This document shows, one piece after another, positions 53,793 through 62,277 of a stretch of DNA of 64,000 bases. Numbering within the stretch: position 1 is the first letter of the stretch; each line of letters begins with the position of its first letter. This DNA is from Chryseobacterium indologenes (GTDB taxonomy: Bacteria > Bacteroidota > Bacteroidia > Flavobacteriales > Weeksellaceae). Position numbers and translations under genes: made by a program. The stretch lies in assembly GCF_018362995.1 (NCBI RefSeq), contig NZ_CP074372.1:2418001-2482000 (forward strand). Reading direction: 5' to 3'. The notes beneath the pieces were generated by a model. The model had not been told where the DNA came from and ran no database searches. It saw nothing but the letters and a program-made list of their open reading frames with translations.

Positions 53793-55038
53793 TTTTGCTT
53801 TAAAAGATGGTGAAAAACTACCTTTTCTAAGACAAATTCAGGATTATCATAAGTATTCTGCATTAGGAAGTACCTGGATGATCTCCAGATTAGATTTCAG
53901 GAATCTTAATCTCGACAAATTTGAGAAGGTATATTTTGAGCTGATAAATGAACAATCTATTTTAAGAACTATTTTTGTGAGAAATAGTGAAGGATTAATT
54001 CTCAGAAATACTATTTCGGCATCCTATTTTGACATTAAAATTTTCAATGTAAATAATATTACAGAAATAGATCATTTTTTTGACTCATTTCATACCGATT
54101 ACAGATATTCAGAATTATCTGCTCCCTTACTTAAGGTATTTATATTCAATCTTTCCAATATAAGCTATGTTTTTCTTTGTATAAACCATATTATTTGTGA
54201 CAGACATTGCCTAGATAAAATCAGTGACAGTCTGATAAGGAAATATATTAATCCGGAATATGTATTGGGATTTTATGATTTTGATGAATATTGCAGGACA
54301 AGAAATTCCAGCCTATTAAAAAAGTTTAATAACGATTATTCTTTTTTTGAACAAAAATTCAACCATGGAGTTGAAAATAATATAGATAGCACTAATGAAT
54401 ATTTATGGATAAAAAATATCTGCAACCTTGAATATAATTACTATTTAAAAAAGAAAAAACCATTAACAACAGATTCTTTAATCAGATTAGATATACAAAA
54501 GCTAAATCACATCAATATCAAAAGTTTGGTAATCTGCTCATTACTAAAAACACAAAGGAATTTTTTGGGTGAGAATAATCATGTAGGCTTTTTATTCAGA
54601 GATTCTGTGCATCCCAATTTTAATAATTGTATCGGGGAACTAACTGCAGAAAGCTCCGTCTCCTGCAATCCTGAAAATATAAACTATTTAACCATCAATA
54701 AAGAGCTTTTTAATGCATACAGAAGGCCGATATTCAATTATCCAATGTACAATTTAAATGAACTTTATTTGGAAGAAAATACAATACCTGTTTTTTTGAA
54801 TTTTAGCAAAACAAAAGTCGAATATACAGAAACTACCTATTTGTTTAATCCATCATTTTATGAAGCAGCTGTTTTAAAAGGAGATATTGAGCCCAATATT
54901 ATTTTATATGGCAATGGATATTTACTTTGCAGATGGCTTTTTGACGAAAATAAAATAGGCAAAGAAGATATGATTAAATTCAAAAATATGTTCGAGGATA
55001 ATATTAGGAATGAAAGCATATTGCTATATAATAATTAA
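53785..55038 (+). CDS. Stand-alone condensation-domain-like protein
   Basis: This 417-residue protein has the layout of NRPS condensation domains: an N-terminal FELINEQSILRTIFVRN (as in RHExLRTxF), SELSAPLLKVFIFN (as in DLSxxPLLRV), and the core NHIICDR with His135 and Asp139 (HHxxxDG with the second His and the Asp kept). The size equals a single domain. No adenylation domain is near. With the carrier protein on the other arm it suggests acyl or aminoacyl transfer. It ends the plus arm. The codons are strongly AT-rich. Confidence 0.75.
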   Translation: MNNFALKDGEKLPFLRQIQDYHKYSALGSTWMISRLDFRNLNLDKFEKVYFELINEQSILRTIFVRNSEGLILRNTISASYFDIKIFNVNNITEIDHFFDSFHTDYRYSELSAPLLKVFIFNLSNISYVFLCINHIICDRHCLDKISDSLIRKYINPEYVLGFYDFDEYCRTRNSSLLKKFNNDYSFFEQKFNHGVENNIDSTNEYLWIKNICNLEYNYYLKKKKPLTTDSLIRLDIQKLNHINIKSLVICSLLKTQRNFLGENNHVGFLFRDSVHPNFNNCIGELTAESSVSCNPENINYLTINKELFNAYRRPIFNYPMYNLNELYLEENTIPVFLNFSKTKVEYTETTYLFNPSFYEAAVLKGDIEPNIILYGNGYLLCRWLFDENKIGKEDMIKFKNMFEDNIRNESILLYNN

Positions 55039-55077
55039 AATCTCATATCTTATTATAAAGACTTAAGACTATTATAG

Positions 55078-55112
55078 AAAAACGGAACCAGATGTTCTCT
55101 GATTCCGTTTTT
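55078..55112. terminator. Terminator at the end of the peptide cluster plus arm
   Basis: Stem AAAACGGAA..AGA / TCT..TTCCGTTTT with one mismatch and a T run on both strands. It lies between convergent condensation-like and ompH-like genes. Confidence 0.85.
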
Positions 55113-55134
55113 TATATGGTGTATATTGAAATTT

Positions 55135-55707
55135 TTATTTAGATTTTCCAGCTGGTTTAGCAGGAGCTGCCGTACCACCTAACTTGCTTTTTACTATATT
55201 AGTGATATCTTCACTTCCGTCAGTATAAAGAAGGTTATTAGATTCCTGTGCTGCTGTATCAAATACATAGCTCAGATTTTTTTCTTTAGCTACAGCAAAA
55301 ATAGCTTCTCTTACTTTCTTTTGCAGTGGAGTAAGCATTTCATTTTGCTTGGCAGAAATATCCTTAGCAGCCTGTGCTCTTGTTTCCTCTATTTTTTTAC
55401 CTAAACCTTGTAATTCCGTTTGTGCTGCAATCAGTTCTTTAGTTACCGCTTCTTTGTTAGCCTCACTTAAAGTTTTTTCTTTATCCTGTGCTGCTTTCAG
55501 CTTCGTCTGATAATCATTGATCAACTTTTCAATTTCAGTCTGTTTTGTTTTAGTCAGATTATCAATCGTAGTTCCTATAGTTTTTACTTCAGATAAGCTT
55601 GCAAAAATTTCTTCTGTGTTTACACTTCCTATTTTCTGTTGAGCATTTGCAACACCTGCAGTAAGCGTTAATCCTAATGTAATAAAAAGTACTTTAATTA
55701 AATTCAT
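55135..55707 (-). CDS. OmpH/Skp-like periplasmic chaperone
   Basis: This protein of about 190 residues starts at MNLIKVLFITLGL; an in-frame ATG 45 bases upstream would precede the signal peptide and is rejected. The signal peptide ends GVANAQ. The rest is one long coiled coil (residues about 40-150) with QKIGSVNTEEIF at its start and VFDTA...LLYTDGSEDIT at its end, the OmpH pattern. It carries unfolded outer-membrane proteins across the periplasm. It ends in a short Ala/Pro/Lys tail. Confidence 0.88.
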   Translation of the reverse strand: MNLIKVLFITLGLTLTAGVANAQQKIGSVNTEEIFASLSEVKTIGTTIDNLTKTKQTEIEKLINDYQTKLKAAQDKEKTLSEANKEAVTKELIAAQTELQGLGKKIEETRAQAAKDISAKQNEMLTPLQKKVREAIFAVAKEKNLSYVFDTAAQESNNLLYTDGSEDITNIVKSKLGGTAAPAKPAGKSK

Positions 55708-55826
55708 TTTTTTAATAATATTTTTCGTCCCCAAATATAATTCAAATTTCAATTACTTATCATATGACCTTTATTATTTGAAAATCTGAAAGAAATAAAA
55801 ACAGACTCAAAGCTTTAAATAAAGAA

Positions 55827-55849
55827 AAACCTCCCCAAAAGGAAGGTTT
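55827..55849 (-). terminator. Terminator after aceA
   Basis: Stem AAACCT / AGGTTT, extended by CC/GG, lying 26 bases after the isocitrate lyase stop codon with a T run on the minus strand. Confidence 0.6.
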
Positions 55850-55874
55850 AATATCAAAAAATATGGAAAAATGA

Positions 55875-57155
55875 CTAATGGAATTGTGCTGTTTCCGTAG
55901 AATCTTTCATCGCTACGGTAGCTGAAGAACCGTTGGTAACAACATTCTGTACTTCATCAAAATACCCTGTCCCTACAAAAGACTGATGCTTCACCGCTCT
56001 GAATCCTTTCTGCTGCAAAGCAAATTCACGTTCCTGCAGTTCTGAGTATCCAGCCATTCCTCTTTCTTTATAGGCTAATGCCAATTCAAACATTGCCGTA
56101 TTCAAAGCATGAAATCCTGCCAATGTAATAAACTGGAACTTGTAGCCCATTTTTGCCAGCTCTTCACGGAAAGTAGACATTTCCTCTACACTCAGCCTTG
56201 CCGCCCAGTTGAAAGAAGGTGAACAGTTATAAGCAAGCATCTTCCCAGGGAATTTCGCATGAATTCCTTCTGCAAATCTTCTTGCCTGCTCCAGATCCGG
56301 ATTTGAGGTTTCCATCCAGATCAGGTCAGCATATGGAGTATAAGACAAACCTCTGTCGATTCCCTGCTCTACTCCGTTTCTTACCACATAAAAACCTTCA
56401 GAAGTTCTTTCTCCTGTTACGAATTTTTTATCTCTGTCATCAATATCAGAAGTTAGCAGATCTGCTGCATCTGCGTCTGTTCTTGCAATAATAAGACTCG
56501 GAACTCCCAGTACATCGGCTGCCAGACGTGCAGCAATCAGTTTGTTGACTGCCTCCTGCGTTGGTACCAATACTTTTCCGCCCAGGTGACCACATTTTTT
56601 TGCAGAAGAAAGCTGATCTTCAAAGTGTACGGCAGCAGCTCCCGCTTCTATCATCTGCTTCATAAGTTCAAAGGCATTCAAATTACCTCCAAAACCCGCT
56701 TCTGCATCTGCAATGATGGGTACCAGATATTCTTTATCTCCCGTCCCGCTCACAGATTGTACCTGATCTGCCCTCAGTAACGCATTATTAATTTTCTTTA
56801 CTACAGAAGGAACTGAATTGGCAGGATACAGCGATTGATCGGGATACATTTCTCCTGATAAATTAGCATCTGCCGCCACCTGCCATCCTGAAAGATAAAT
56901 AGCTTCCAGTCCGGCATCTACTTCCTGCACGGCCTGATTGCCAGTAAGTGCTCCAAGTCCTGCTACATAATCCTGGTTATTTAATTTATTCCAGAATTTT
57001 TTGGACATTTCTGTAGCAATGGTATATTCTATGGTATAAGAACCGCGAAGTTTCAACACTTCTTCTGCTGTATACGGCCTTTTTACACCATTCCAACGTG
57101 GGTTTGTCAGCCAGTCTTTTTCAATAGCCTGGATTTGTTCTTGTCTTGTTTTCAT
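55875..57155 (-). CDS. aceA: Isocitrate lyase
   Basis: This 426-residue enzyme has the catalytic loop [12 protein letters not shown] (Cys in KKCGH) and [13 protein letters not shown] and [10 protein letters not shown], which bind magnesium and glyoxylate. It splits isocitrate into succinate and glyoxylate. It lies 113 bases downstream of aceB on the same strand, with a repeat in the gap. It allows growth on acetate or fatty acids. Confidence 0.96.
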   Translation of the reverse strand: MKTRQEQIQAIEKDWLTNPRWNGVKRPYTAEEVLKLRGSYTIEYTIATEMSKKFWNKLNNQDYVAGLGALTGNQAVQEVDAGLEAIYLSGWQVAADANLSGEMYPDQSLYPANSVPSVVKKINNALLRADQVQSVSGTGDKEYLVPIIADAEAGFGGNLNAFELMKQMIEAGAAAVHFEDQLSSAKKCGHLGGKVLVPTQEAVNKLIAARLAADVLGVPSLIIARTDADAADLLTSDIDDRDKKFVTGERTSEGFYVVRNGVEQGIDRGLSYTPYADLIWMETSNPDLEQARRFAEGIHAKFPGKMLAYNCSPSFNWAARLSVEEMSTFREELAKMGYKFQFITLAGFHALNTAMFELALAYKERGMAGYSELQEREFALQQKGFRAVKHQSFVGTGYFDEVQNVVTNGSSATVAMKDSTETAQFH

Positions 57156-57179
57156 AATATTTGGATTTTGTTTGTTTAG

Positions 57180-57230
57180 GGTTGGGGTTTCGAGATGCGG
57201 AATTCGGGGTACGAGGTTCGAGATATGATT
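57180..57230. repeat. GGTACGAGG-type intergenic repeat
   Basis: Core GGGGTACGAGGTTCGAGAT. Related copies lie at 60470-60520 and 61425-61475. It sits between aceB and aceA. Confidence 0.6.
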
Positions 57231-57268
57231 CCCAAACTTTCAAACACTCCTACTCACTTTCTTTCAAC

Positions 57269-58843
57269 CTAAATAAAAGGATATGCTTTAAGCGTTAGAA
57301 ATTCTTCAAAATTTTCAGAGAAGATCAGCTCATTGAAAAGTTCTTTCGCAAGATTGAATTTTCCGTTTTTGAAACGGGTTTCTCCTACATAGTTTTCAAT
57401 ATTGTCCATTTCTTCACTTTCCCACTGTAAAATCATATGGCGGGTAAGCGTTCTGTCATCACTTAATACGGCTTCGTTTTTCAGCCATTGCCAGATCTGT
57501 GTTCTTGAAATCTCTGCAGTAGCGGCATCTTCCATCAGATTATAAATAGCGGCAGCGCCAGTTCCCATCAACCAGCTTTCAAGGTAAAGAATTCCTACGT
57601 TGATATTTTTTCTGACTCCTTTTTCGGTAATATCACCTTTGGGGATTTCCAGCAGATTACTTTCTGTTATATGATATTCAAATTTTTTATCGATTTGATT
57701 TTTGGAAGGCATATACTGGTCAAAAATTTCTTTTGCCACTGAAACCAATGCAGGATGTGCTACCCAGGTTCCGTCGTGACCGTTTTTCACTTCTCTTTCC
57801 TTATCATTTCTTACTTTTTCAAAAGCAAGATTATTAGCTTCATCATTATCCTTTACCGGAATTTGAGCTGCCATTCCGCCGATAGCATGTACATTTCTTC
57901 TATGGCATATTTCGATGACTCTTTTTGAATAAGCACTCATAAAAGGAGAAGTCATTGTTACCTGATCTCTGTCCGGTACAATAAACTCCGGAAGGTTTCT
58001 GAATTTTTTGATATAGGAAAAAATATAATCCCATCTGCCACAGTTCAGCCCTGCACTGTGTTCTTTTAATTCAAATAAAATTTCGTCAATCTGAAATGAA
58101 GCGGTAATGGTTTCTATCAAAACTGTAGCTTTAATTGTCCCCTGCTGAATTCCCAGATAGTTCTGGGCAAAGACAAAAACTTCATTCCACCAGCGGGCTT
58201 CTTTATAATGTTCCAGTTTCGGAAGATAGAAGTAAGGGCCGCTTCCCTTTTCTAAAAGCGACTTTGCATTTCTGAAAAAATATATTCCAAAATCAATCAG
58301 CGATCCGGAAGCTTTTTCACCATTGATTTCAATATGCTTCTCAGGAAGATGGAGCCCACGAGGACGAACCAGTAAAACTGCAGTTTTTTCGTTAAGCGTA
58401 TAGGCTTTTCCTGCTTCGTTTACAAAATCAATAGTACGATTGATGGCATCAGAAAGGTTAATCTGCCCCTGAATACAGTTTTCCCATACCGGCGAACTGC
58501 TGTCTTCAAAATCTGCCATAAAGGTAGAAGCCCCGGAATTCAACGCATTGATAATCATCTTGCGGTCTACAGGTCCTGTAATCTCTACTCTTCTGTCCAG
58601 CAAATCTTCAGGCAAAGAGGCACATACCCAATCTCCATTTCGGATTCCTTCTGTTTCTTTTAAAAATTCAGGGAGATTTCCCTGATCAAAATTCTGCTGT
58701 GTATTTTTTCTTTCTTTTAAAAGTTCAAGTGTTTTATGATTGAAATTCTGATGAAGTGCAATCAGAAAATCTGCCAAATCCGGAGTAAAAACTGCTTCAA
58801 ACTGCTTCTGTGCTTTTATTTCTAATTGAGTCTTGGTTTCCAT
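57269..58843 (-). CDS. aceB: Malate synthase A
   Basis: This 524-residue protein has the TIM-barrel active-site parts NSGASTFMADFEDSSSPVWEN, RPRGLHLPEKH, ATVLIETITASFQIDEILFEL and the catalytic-acid region NVGILYLESWLMGTGA. It condenses glyoxylate with acetyl-CoA. It is divergent from the XRE-type regulator, with two palindromes in the gap. The gene order regulator, aceB, aceA suggests local control of the glyoxylate shunt. Confidence 0.95.
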   Translation of the reverse strand: METKTQLEIKAQKQFEAVFTPDLADFLIALHQNFNHKTLELLKERKNTQQNFDQGNLPEFLKETEGIRNGDWVCASLPEDLLDRRVEITGPVDRKMIINALNSGASTFMADFEDSSSPVWENCIQGQINLSDAINRTIDFVNEAGKAYTLNEKTAVLLVRPRGLHLPEKHIEINGEKASGSLIDFGIYFFRNAKSLLEKGSGPYFYLPKLEHYKEARWWNEVFVFAQNYLGIQQGTIKATVLIETITASFQIDEILFELKEHSAGLNCGRWDYIFSYIKKFRNLPEFIVPDRDQVTMTSPFMSAYSKRVIEICHRRNVHAIGGMAAQIPVKDNDEANNLAFEKVRNDKEREVKNGHDGTWVAHPALVSVAKEIFDQYMPSKNQIDKKFEYHITESNLLEIPKGDITEKGVRKNINVGILYLESWLMGTGAAAIYNLMEDAATAEISRTQIWQWLKNEAVLSDDRTLTRHMILQWESEEMDNIENYVGETRFKNGKFNLAKELFNELIFSENFEEFLTLKAYPFI

Positions 58844-58871
58844 AACATATTGATTTTGTGATTTGATATTA

Positions 58872-58879
58872 CAAACATA
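58872..58879 (-). promoter_or_regulatory. Candidate -7 element for aceB
   Basis: TATGTTTG on the minus strand matches TAnnTTTG. The first palindrome (58898-58913) lies about 20 bases upstream, over the expected -33 region. Confidence 0.55.
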
Positions 58880-58897
58880 AATAAAAATTTTAACAAA

Positions 58898-58913
58898 TAG
58901 CGAACGTTCGCTA
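58898..58913. promoter_or_regulatory. Operator candidate 1 (perfect palindrome)
   Basis: TAGCGAACGTTCGCTA, a perfect 16-base palindrome in the aceB / regulator gap. It is a likely site for the XRE-family regulator. Confidence 0.7.
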
Positions 58914-58932
58914 AATTTATTTAAAATTTATT

Positions 58933-58948
58933 ATGCGAATAATCGCAT
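58933..58948. promoter_or_regulatory. Operator candidate 2
   Basis: ATGCGAATAATCGCAT, containing GCGAATAATCGC, which has the same 12-base layout as GCGAACGTTCGC in candidate 1 with one half-site mismatch. Centre-to-centre distance is 35 bases. It lies just upstream of the regulator's -7 element, so self-control is likely. Confidence 0.65.
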
Positions 58949-58957
58949 CTAATTATT

Positions 58958-58965
58958 TATATTTG
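58958..58965 (+). promoter_or_regulatory. Candidate -7 element for the XRE regulator gene
   Basis: TATATTTG matches TAnnTTTG and ends 4 bases before the ATG at 58970, so the transcript would have almost no leader. No clear TTG is seen at -33. Confidence 0.5.
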
Positions 58966-58969
58966 AGTA

Positions 58970-60448
58970 ATGAATTCAGAAAGCGACTTTATCAAAACAG
59001 TTTTCGGGCTAAAACTGAAACAGCAGAGACAAAAGAAAAACTGGTCTCTACAGGATCTTGCTGTAAAGACAGGATTATCAAAATCTTACCTTAATGAAAT
59101 TGAAAACGGAAAAAAATATCCAAAACACGATAAAATCATCCAGCTTTCTGAAGCACTGAATTGTACTTTTGATGATCTGGTTTCTACCAAACTCGATAAG
59201 AGCCTGGCTCCTTTCAATGAAATTCTGCAATCAGATTTTTTCAAAGAAGTACCATTGGAGCTGTTCGGGATCAACAAAAACAATCTTATCAGCATTATCA
59301 GTGATGCTCCCAAAAAGGTGACAGCTTTCATCAACGCACTGATCGAAATTTCTCAGAATTATAATCTTGGTAAGGAAAGATTTTATTTTGCAGTACTAAG
59401 ATCATTTCAGGAACTTTATGACAATTATTTTCCGGAAATTGAAGAAAAAGTAATTCTGTTTACTCAGGAAAATCAGATAAAACCCGGAAAAAATTTAAAA
59501 TCTGAAGTTCTTGAAAAAATTCTTACAGAAAAGTTTAGCTATACGATTCAATCTGAAGATTTTGAAAAATATGGAACTCTGGATAACCTTCGTTCGCTTT
59601 TTATTCCGGAGAAAAAACTATTGCTACTGAACCAAAAACTGGAAAAGGATCAGAAAACATTTATCCTTGCCAAAGAAATCGGATTCAATGTTCTGGAACT
59701 AAAGATACGTCCGAATACATATTCATGGCTTGACTTTGGAAGTTTTGAGGAAATTCTGAACAATTTTTATGCATCTTATTTTGCAGGTGCTTTATTAATT
59801 TCAAAAGAGCCGGTCATTGAGAAAACATCGGAATTTTTCCAAAATAATACTTGGGAATCAAAAAATTTCGAGAATCTTATCAACAGTTTTACCCGTTCTC
59901 CTGAAACGTTCTACTACCGACTGACCAATATTCTCTCGGCAGAAATGGGAATTAAAGATTTATTTTATCTATGTCTGGTAAAAAAGAAAAATTCGGATAA
60001 GATTCAGATTTTAAAAGAACTCCACCTGAACCATCAGCAGGCTCCTCACGCTAATGCAACCAACGAACATTACTGCAGAAGATGGATTGCCGTGAAAAAT
60101 CTTGATCATTTAAAAGAAAATGAAACTCTTACGGATGCTCAAATTTCCCATTATAAAGATCAGGGAATAAGTTATCTGGTCATTTCCACTTCACAAAAGA
60201 ATCCTTTTTCGGATGGAAGCAACAGAAGTTACTGTCTGGGTATTTTATTGAATTCTCAAACGATCAAAAAAATAAGTTTTATAAAATCTCCTTCTCTGAA
60301 AACGATTAATGTTGGAGTTACCTGTGAATCCTGCAGTATTGCAGATTGTGAAGTGAGACAAGCGCCGCCGGTAAGACTGGAAAAAGAGCATTTTAATCTA
60401 AGTATGAAAAACGCTGTGGAGAAGATAAGGAAGAGGTTCGAGGATTAA
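58970..60448 (+). CDS. XRE-family regulator with ScfR/RamB-like C-terminal domain
   Basis: This 492-residue protein has an N-terminal helix-turn-helix (LKQQRQKKNWSLQDLAVKTGLS, then YLNEIENGKKYPKHDKI). The middle resembles the IrrE-type region of this family. The C-terminal Cys signature is CESCSIADCEVRQAPPVRL, typical of the DUF2083/short-chain fatty-acyl regulators. RamB of actinobacteria, a relative, controls isocitrate lyase and malate synthase. Here it is divergent from aceB, so it is the likely regulator of the shunt. Confidence 0.85.
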   Translation: MNSESDFIKTVFGLKLKQQRQKKNWSLQDLAVKTGLSKSYLNEIENGKKYPKHDKIIQLSEALNCTFDDLVSTKLDKSLAPFNEILQSDFFKEVPLELFGINKNNLISIISDAPKKVTAFINALIEISQNYNLGKERFYFAVLRSFQELYDNYFPEIEEKVILFTQENQIKPGKNLKSEVLEKILTEKFSYTIQSEDFEKYGTLDNLRSLFIPEKKLLLLNQKLEKDQKTFILAKEIGFNVLELKIRPNTYSWLDFGSFEEILNNFYASYFAGALLISKEPVIEKTSEFFQNNTWESKNFENLINSFTRSPETFYYRLTNILSAEMGIKDLFYLCLVKKKNSDKIQILKELHLNHQQAPHANATNEHYCRRWIAVKNLDHLKENETLTDAQISHYKDQGISYLVISTSQKNPFSDGSNRSYCLGILLNSQTIKKISFIKSPSLKTINVGVTCESCSIADCEVRQAPPVRLEKEHFNLSMKNAVEKIRKRFED

Positions 60449-60469
60449 AGGGTGAGTGGTGAATCATCA

Positions 60470-60520
60470 ATGTTTTTGCGAGGTGCGTGATTCGTGGTAC
60501 GTGCTGCGTGATTCGGGTTG
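60470..60520. repeat. GGTACG-type intergenic repeat
   Basis: Holds GTGCGTGATTCG twice, 10 bases apart, and GTGGTACGTGC. It is related to the repeats at 57.2 and 61.4 kb. Confidence 0.55.
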
Positions 60521-60539
60521 ATGTATTTTAGTTTAGGTA

Positions 60540-60705
60540 TAACTTCTTAAACGCTGAGTTCGCAAGGTTTTCTATTATACTTTAGAGTATTTTGATCGCA
60601 AAGGCGTTACACTCAGCAACGAAAAATACTTTCCCTCTGTTAAATGAAATGCCCTTGCGAACGATACGAAAGTAACGAACTTTGCGAACATTAGAGTTAA
60701 TAAAT
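60540..60705. repeat. CGCAAAG-type palindromic repeat element
   Basis: CGCTGAGT near 60552 and ACTCAGC near 60613 form an inverted pair, with GATCGCAAAGGC between them and AACTTTGCGAAC near 60678. It shares segments with the gaps at 30.4 and 31.3 kb. The full gene-free stretch 60449-60765 holds this and the repeat just upstream; I see no gene there. Confidence 0.55.
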
Positions 60706-60765
60706 TCATTATTGACTTTGTGACGCAAAAATTGACATTTTTTTATATCTTAGTAAAAACACACT

Positions 60766-61419
60766 ATGATATTAGATATATTATTTCCCAACCGTTGCAT
60801 CCACTGCAACAGAATCATTGATCCTGAACTTTTGGTATGTGATCTTTGTTTCAGCCAGATTTATTTTACCCACTATTCTTATTTTGAAAATAATCCGATC
60901 AAGGAAAAATGCAGTTTGTTTTTCCCTGTTGAAAACACCTTTGCTTTACTGCAATTCGAAGAAGAAAGCTTAAGCCGACAGATCATCCATGAATTAAAAT
61001 ACAAAAGCAGGGAAAAAGCAGGAAAGATCATTGCCAACTGGACAACAGAACGTCTGGACTTCAAAAATGAAAAGCCTGATCTTTTGGTAAGTGTACCACT
61101 TCATCCAAAGAAGCTCAAGGAGCGCGGATATAACCAGCTTCATTTATTCACAGAAACTTTATCGGCATTTTACGACATCCCTTTTGACCATCAATTAATC
61201 AAAAGAAATCATTATTCAAAAGCACAGGCTTTAAAAGATAAGAAACACAGATTGGAAGCTGTCAATACATTCTCTATTACACAACCGGTTTCAGGAAAGC
61301 ACATTCTTCTGATTGATGACGTTTTTACCACAGGAAATACCGTTTCATCGGTAGCATGGGAGATTTTAAATGCCGGAAATAATAAAGTGAGTGTACTGGT
61401 AATGGCAATGGATGTTTGA
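60766..61419 (+). CDS. comF: ComF-family phosphoribosyltransferase-like protein
   Basis: This 217-residue protein has an N-terminal zinc-binding Cys set (RCIHCNRIIDPELLVCDLC) and a C-terminal PRTase loop HILLIDDVFTTGNTVSSVA, with VPLHPKKLKERGYNQ before it, the pattern of ComF. It is needed for DNA uptake in transformable species; no other competence genes are present here. It appears to be transcribed alone. Confidence 0.9.
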   Translation: MILDILFPNRCIHCNRIIDPELLVCDLCFSQIYFTHYSYFENNPIKEKCSLFFPVENTFALLQFEEESLSRQIIHELKYKSREKAGKIIANWTTERLDFKNEKPDLLVSVPLHPKKLKERGYNQLHLFTETLSAFYDIPFDHQLIKRNHYSKAQALKDKKHRLEAVNTFSITQPVSGKHILLIDDVFTTGNTVSSVAWEILNAGNNKVSVLVMAMDV

Positions 61420-61424
61420 GAGGA

Positions 61425-61475
61425 GTTGCGAGGTACGAGATTCGAGGTTTAGGGATTTCGGGATTTTCAGCGCGG
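61425..61475. repeat. GGTACGAGATTCGAGG-type intergenic repeat
   Basis: GCGAGGTACGAGATTCGAGGT matches the copy at 57.2 kb in order and sense. The gap 61420-61589 holds no gene. Confidence 0.6.
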
Positions 61476-61589
61476 AATTATTTTTAAAAATATTCTCAAA
61501 CTCTGGAACTCTCAGACACTCCGACACAATCACTCATTCAATTTTTTCCATTCAATTCTTTTTCCTAATTTTCCGGAAACTAAACCACT

Positions 61590-62276
61590 ATGCCACATCT
61601 GCTTTTATTACACGGAGCTTTAGGTCACAGCAACATTTTTACGCCTTATCGGAGTGCTTTATCTCAGTATTTCACGGTACACACTCCTTTATTTTCGGGA
61701 CATGGGGATAAGGAACTTCCGGCTGAAGGGATTAGTATTGAAAAGTACACTCAGGAACTATCAGAATATTGTGAAGTGAATAATCTGACAGATGTATCTA
61801 TTTTCGGGCACAGTATGGGGGGTTATGCAGCGCTTTGCTACGCAATGAAAAATTCTGAAAATGTAAATTCTATTATCACGCTGGGAACAAAGTTTGACTG
61901 GAGCGAAGAGCAGGCTTTAAAGGAAAGTAAAATGCTTAACCCTGATGTCATTCTTGAGAAAATTCCGCAGTATGCCCAACTTTTAGAATCACAGCACGGA
62001 TCAAAATGGAAGCAACTTCTTCCAGCTATCGCAGATTTGATGATTGATCTAGGTAAAAATCCTCCTTTGGAAAATAATCTTGCAACGATTAATATTCCCA
62101 TTCAAATCATGGTGGGAGATAAAGATAATATGGTAACTCTCGAAGAAAGTTCCAGAGTTTACAGAAGCCTTCCGAATGCAAAATTGGCCGTACTTCCGGA
62201 TACAAAACATCCACTGGATAAAGTACGACCAAGTCTATTATTGAACTTAATAAAAGATTTCTGGAATCTTTCTTAA
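61590..62276 (+). CDS. Alpha/beta hydrolase
   Basis: This 228-residue protein has the oxyanion strand LLLHGALGHSNIF, nucleophile elbow FGHSMGGYAAL (Ser at about residue 74) and the acid/His end VGDKDNMVTLEES and DTKHPLDKV. The triad Ser, Asp, His is complete. The substrate is unknown. Its stop codon is 1 base from the stop of the convergent upp gene. Confidence 0.9.
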   Translation: MPHLLLLHGALGHSNIFTPYRSALSQYFTVHTPLFSGHGDKELPAEGISIEKYTQELSEYCEVNNLTDVSIFGHSMGGYAALCYAMKNSENVNSIITLGTKFDWSEEQALKESKMLNPDVILEKIPQYAQLLESQHGSKWKQLLPAIADLMIDLGKNPPLENNLATINIPIQIMVGDKDNMVTLEESSRVYRSLPNAKLAVLPDTKHPLDKVRPSLLLNLIKDFWNLS

Positions 62277-62277
62277 A

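Noticed and set aside
37522..55038. Lanthipeptide or cyanobactin cluster
   Set aside because: No LanB, LanC, LanM or YcaO protein is present. The subtilase lacks the PatA/PatG domain layout and is fused to a DUF1611-like domain.
37522..55038. Mobile genetic element carrying the peptide locus
   Set aside because: No integrase, transposase, tRNA target or flanking direct repeats were found. The impression of higher AT content is not enough on its own.
55708..55752. 15-residue extension of the OmpH-like protein
   Set aside because: It would place charged residues before a clear signal peptide that starts with its own Met.
61412..61711. 99-codon plus-strand frame after comF
   Set aside because: It runs through a dispersed intergenic repeat and overlaps the true hydrolase gene in another frame; no family features.
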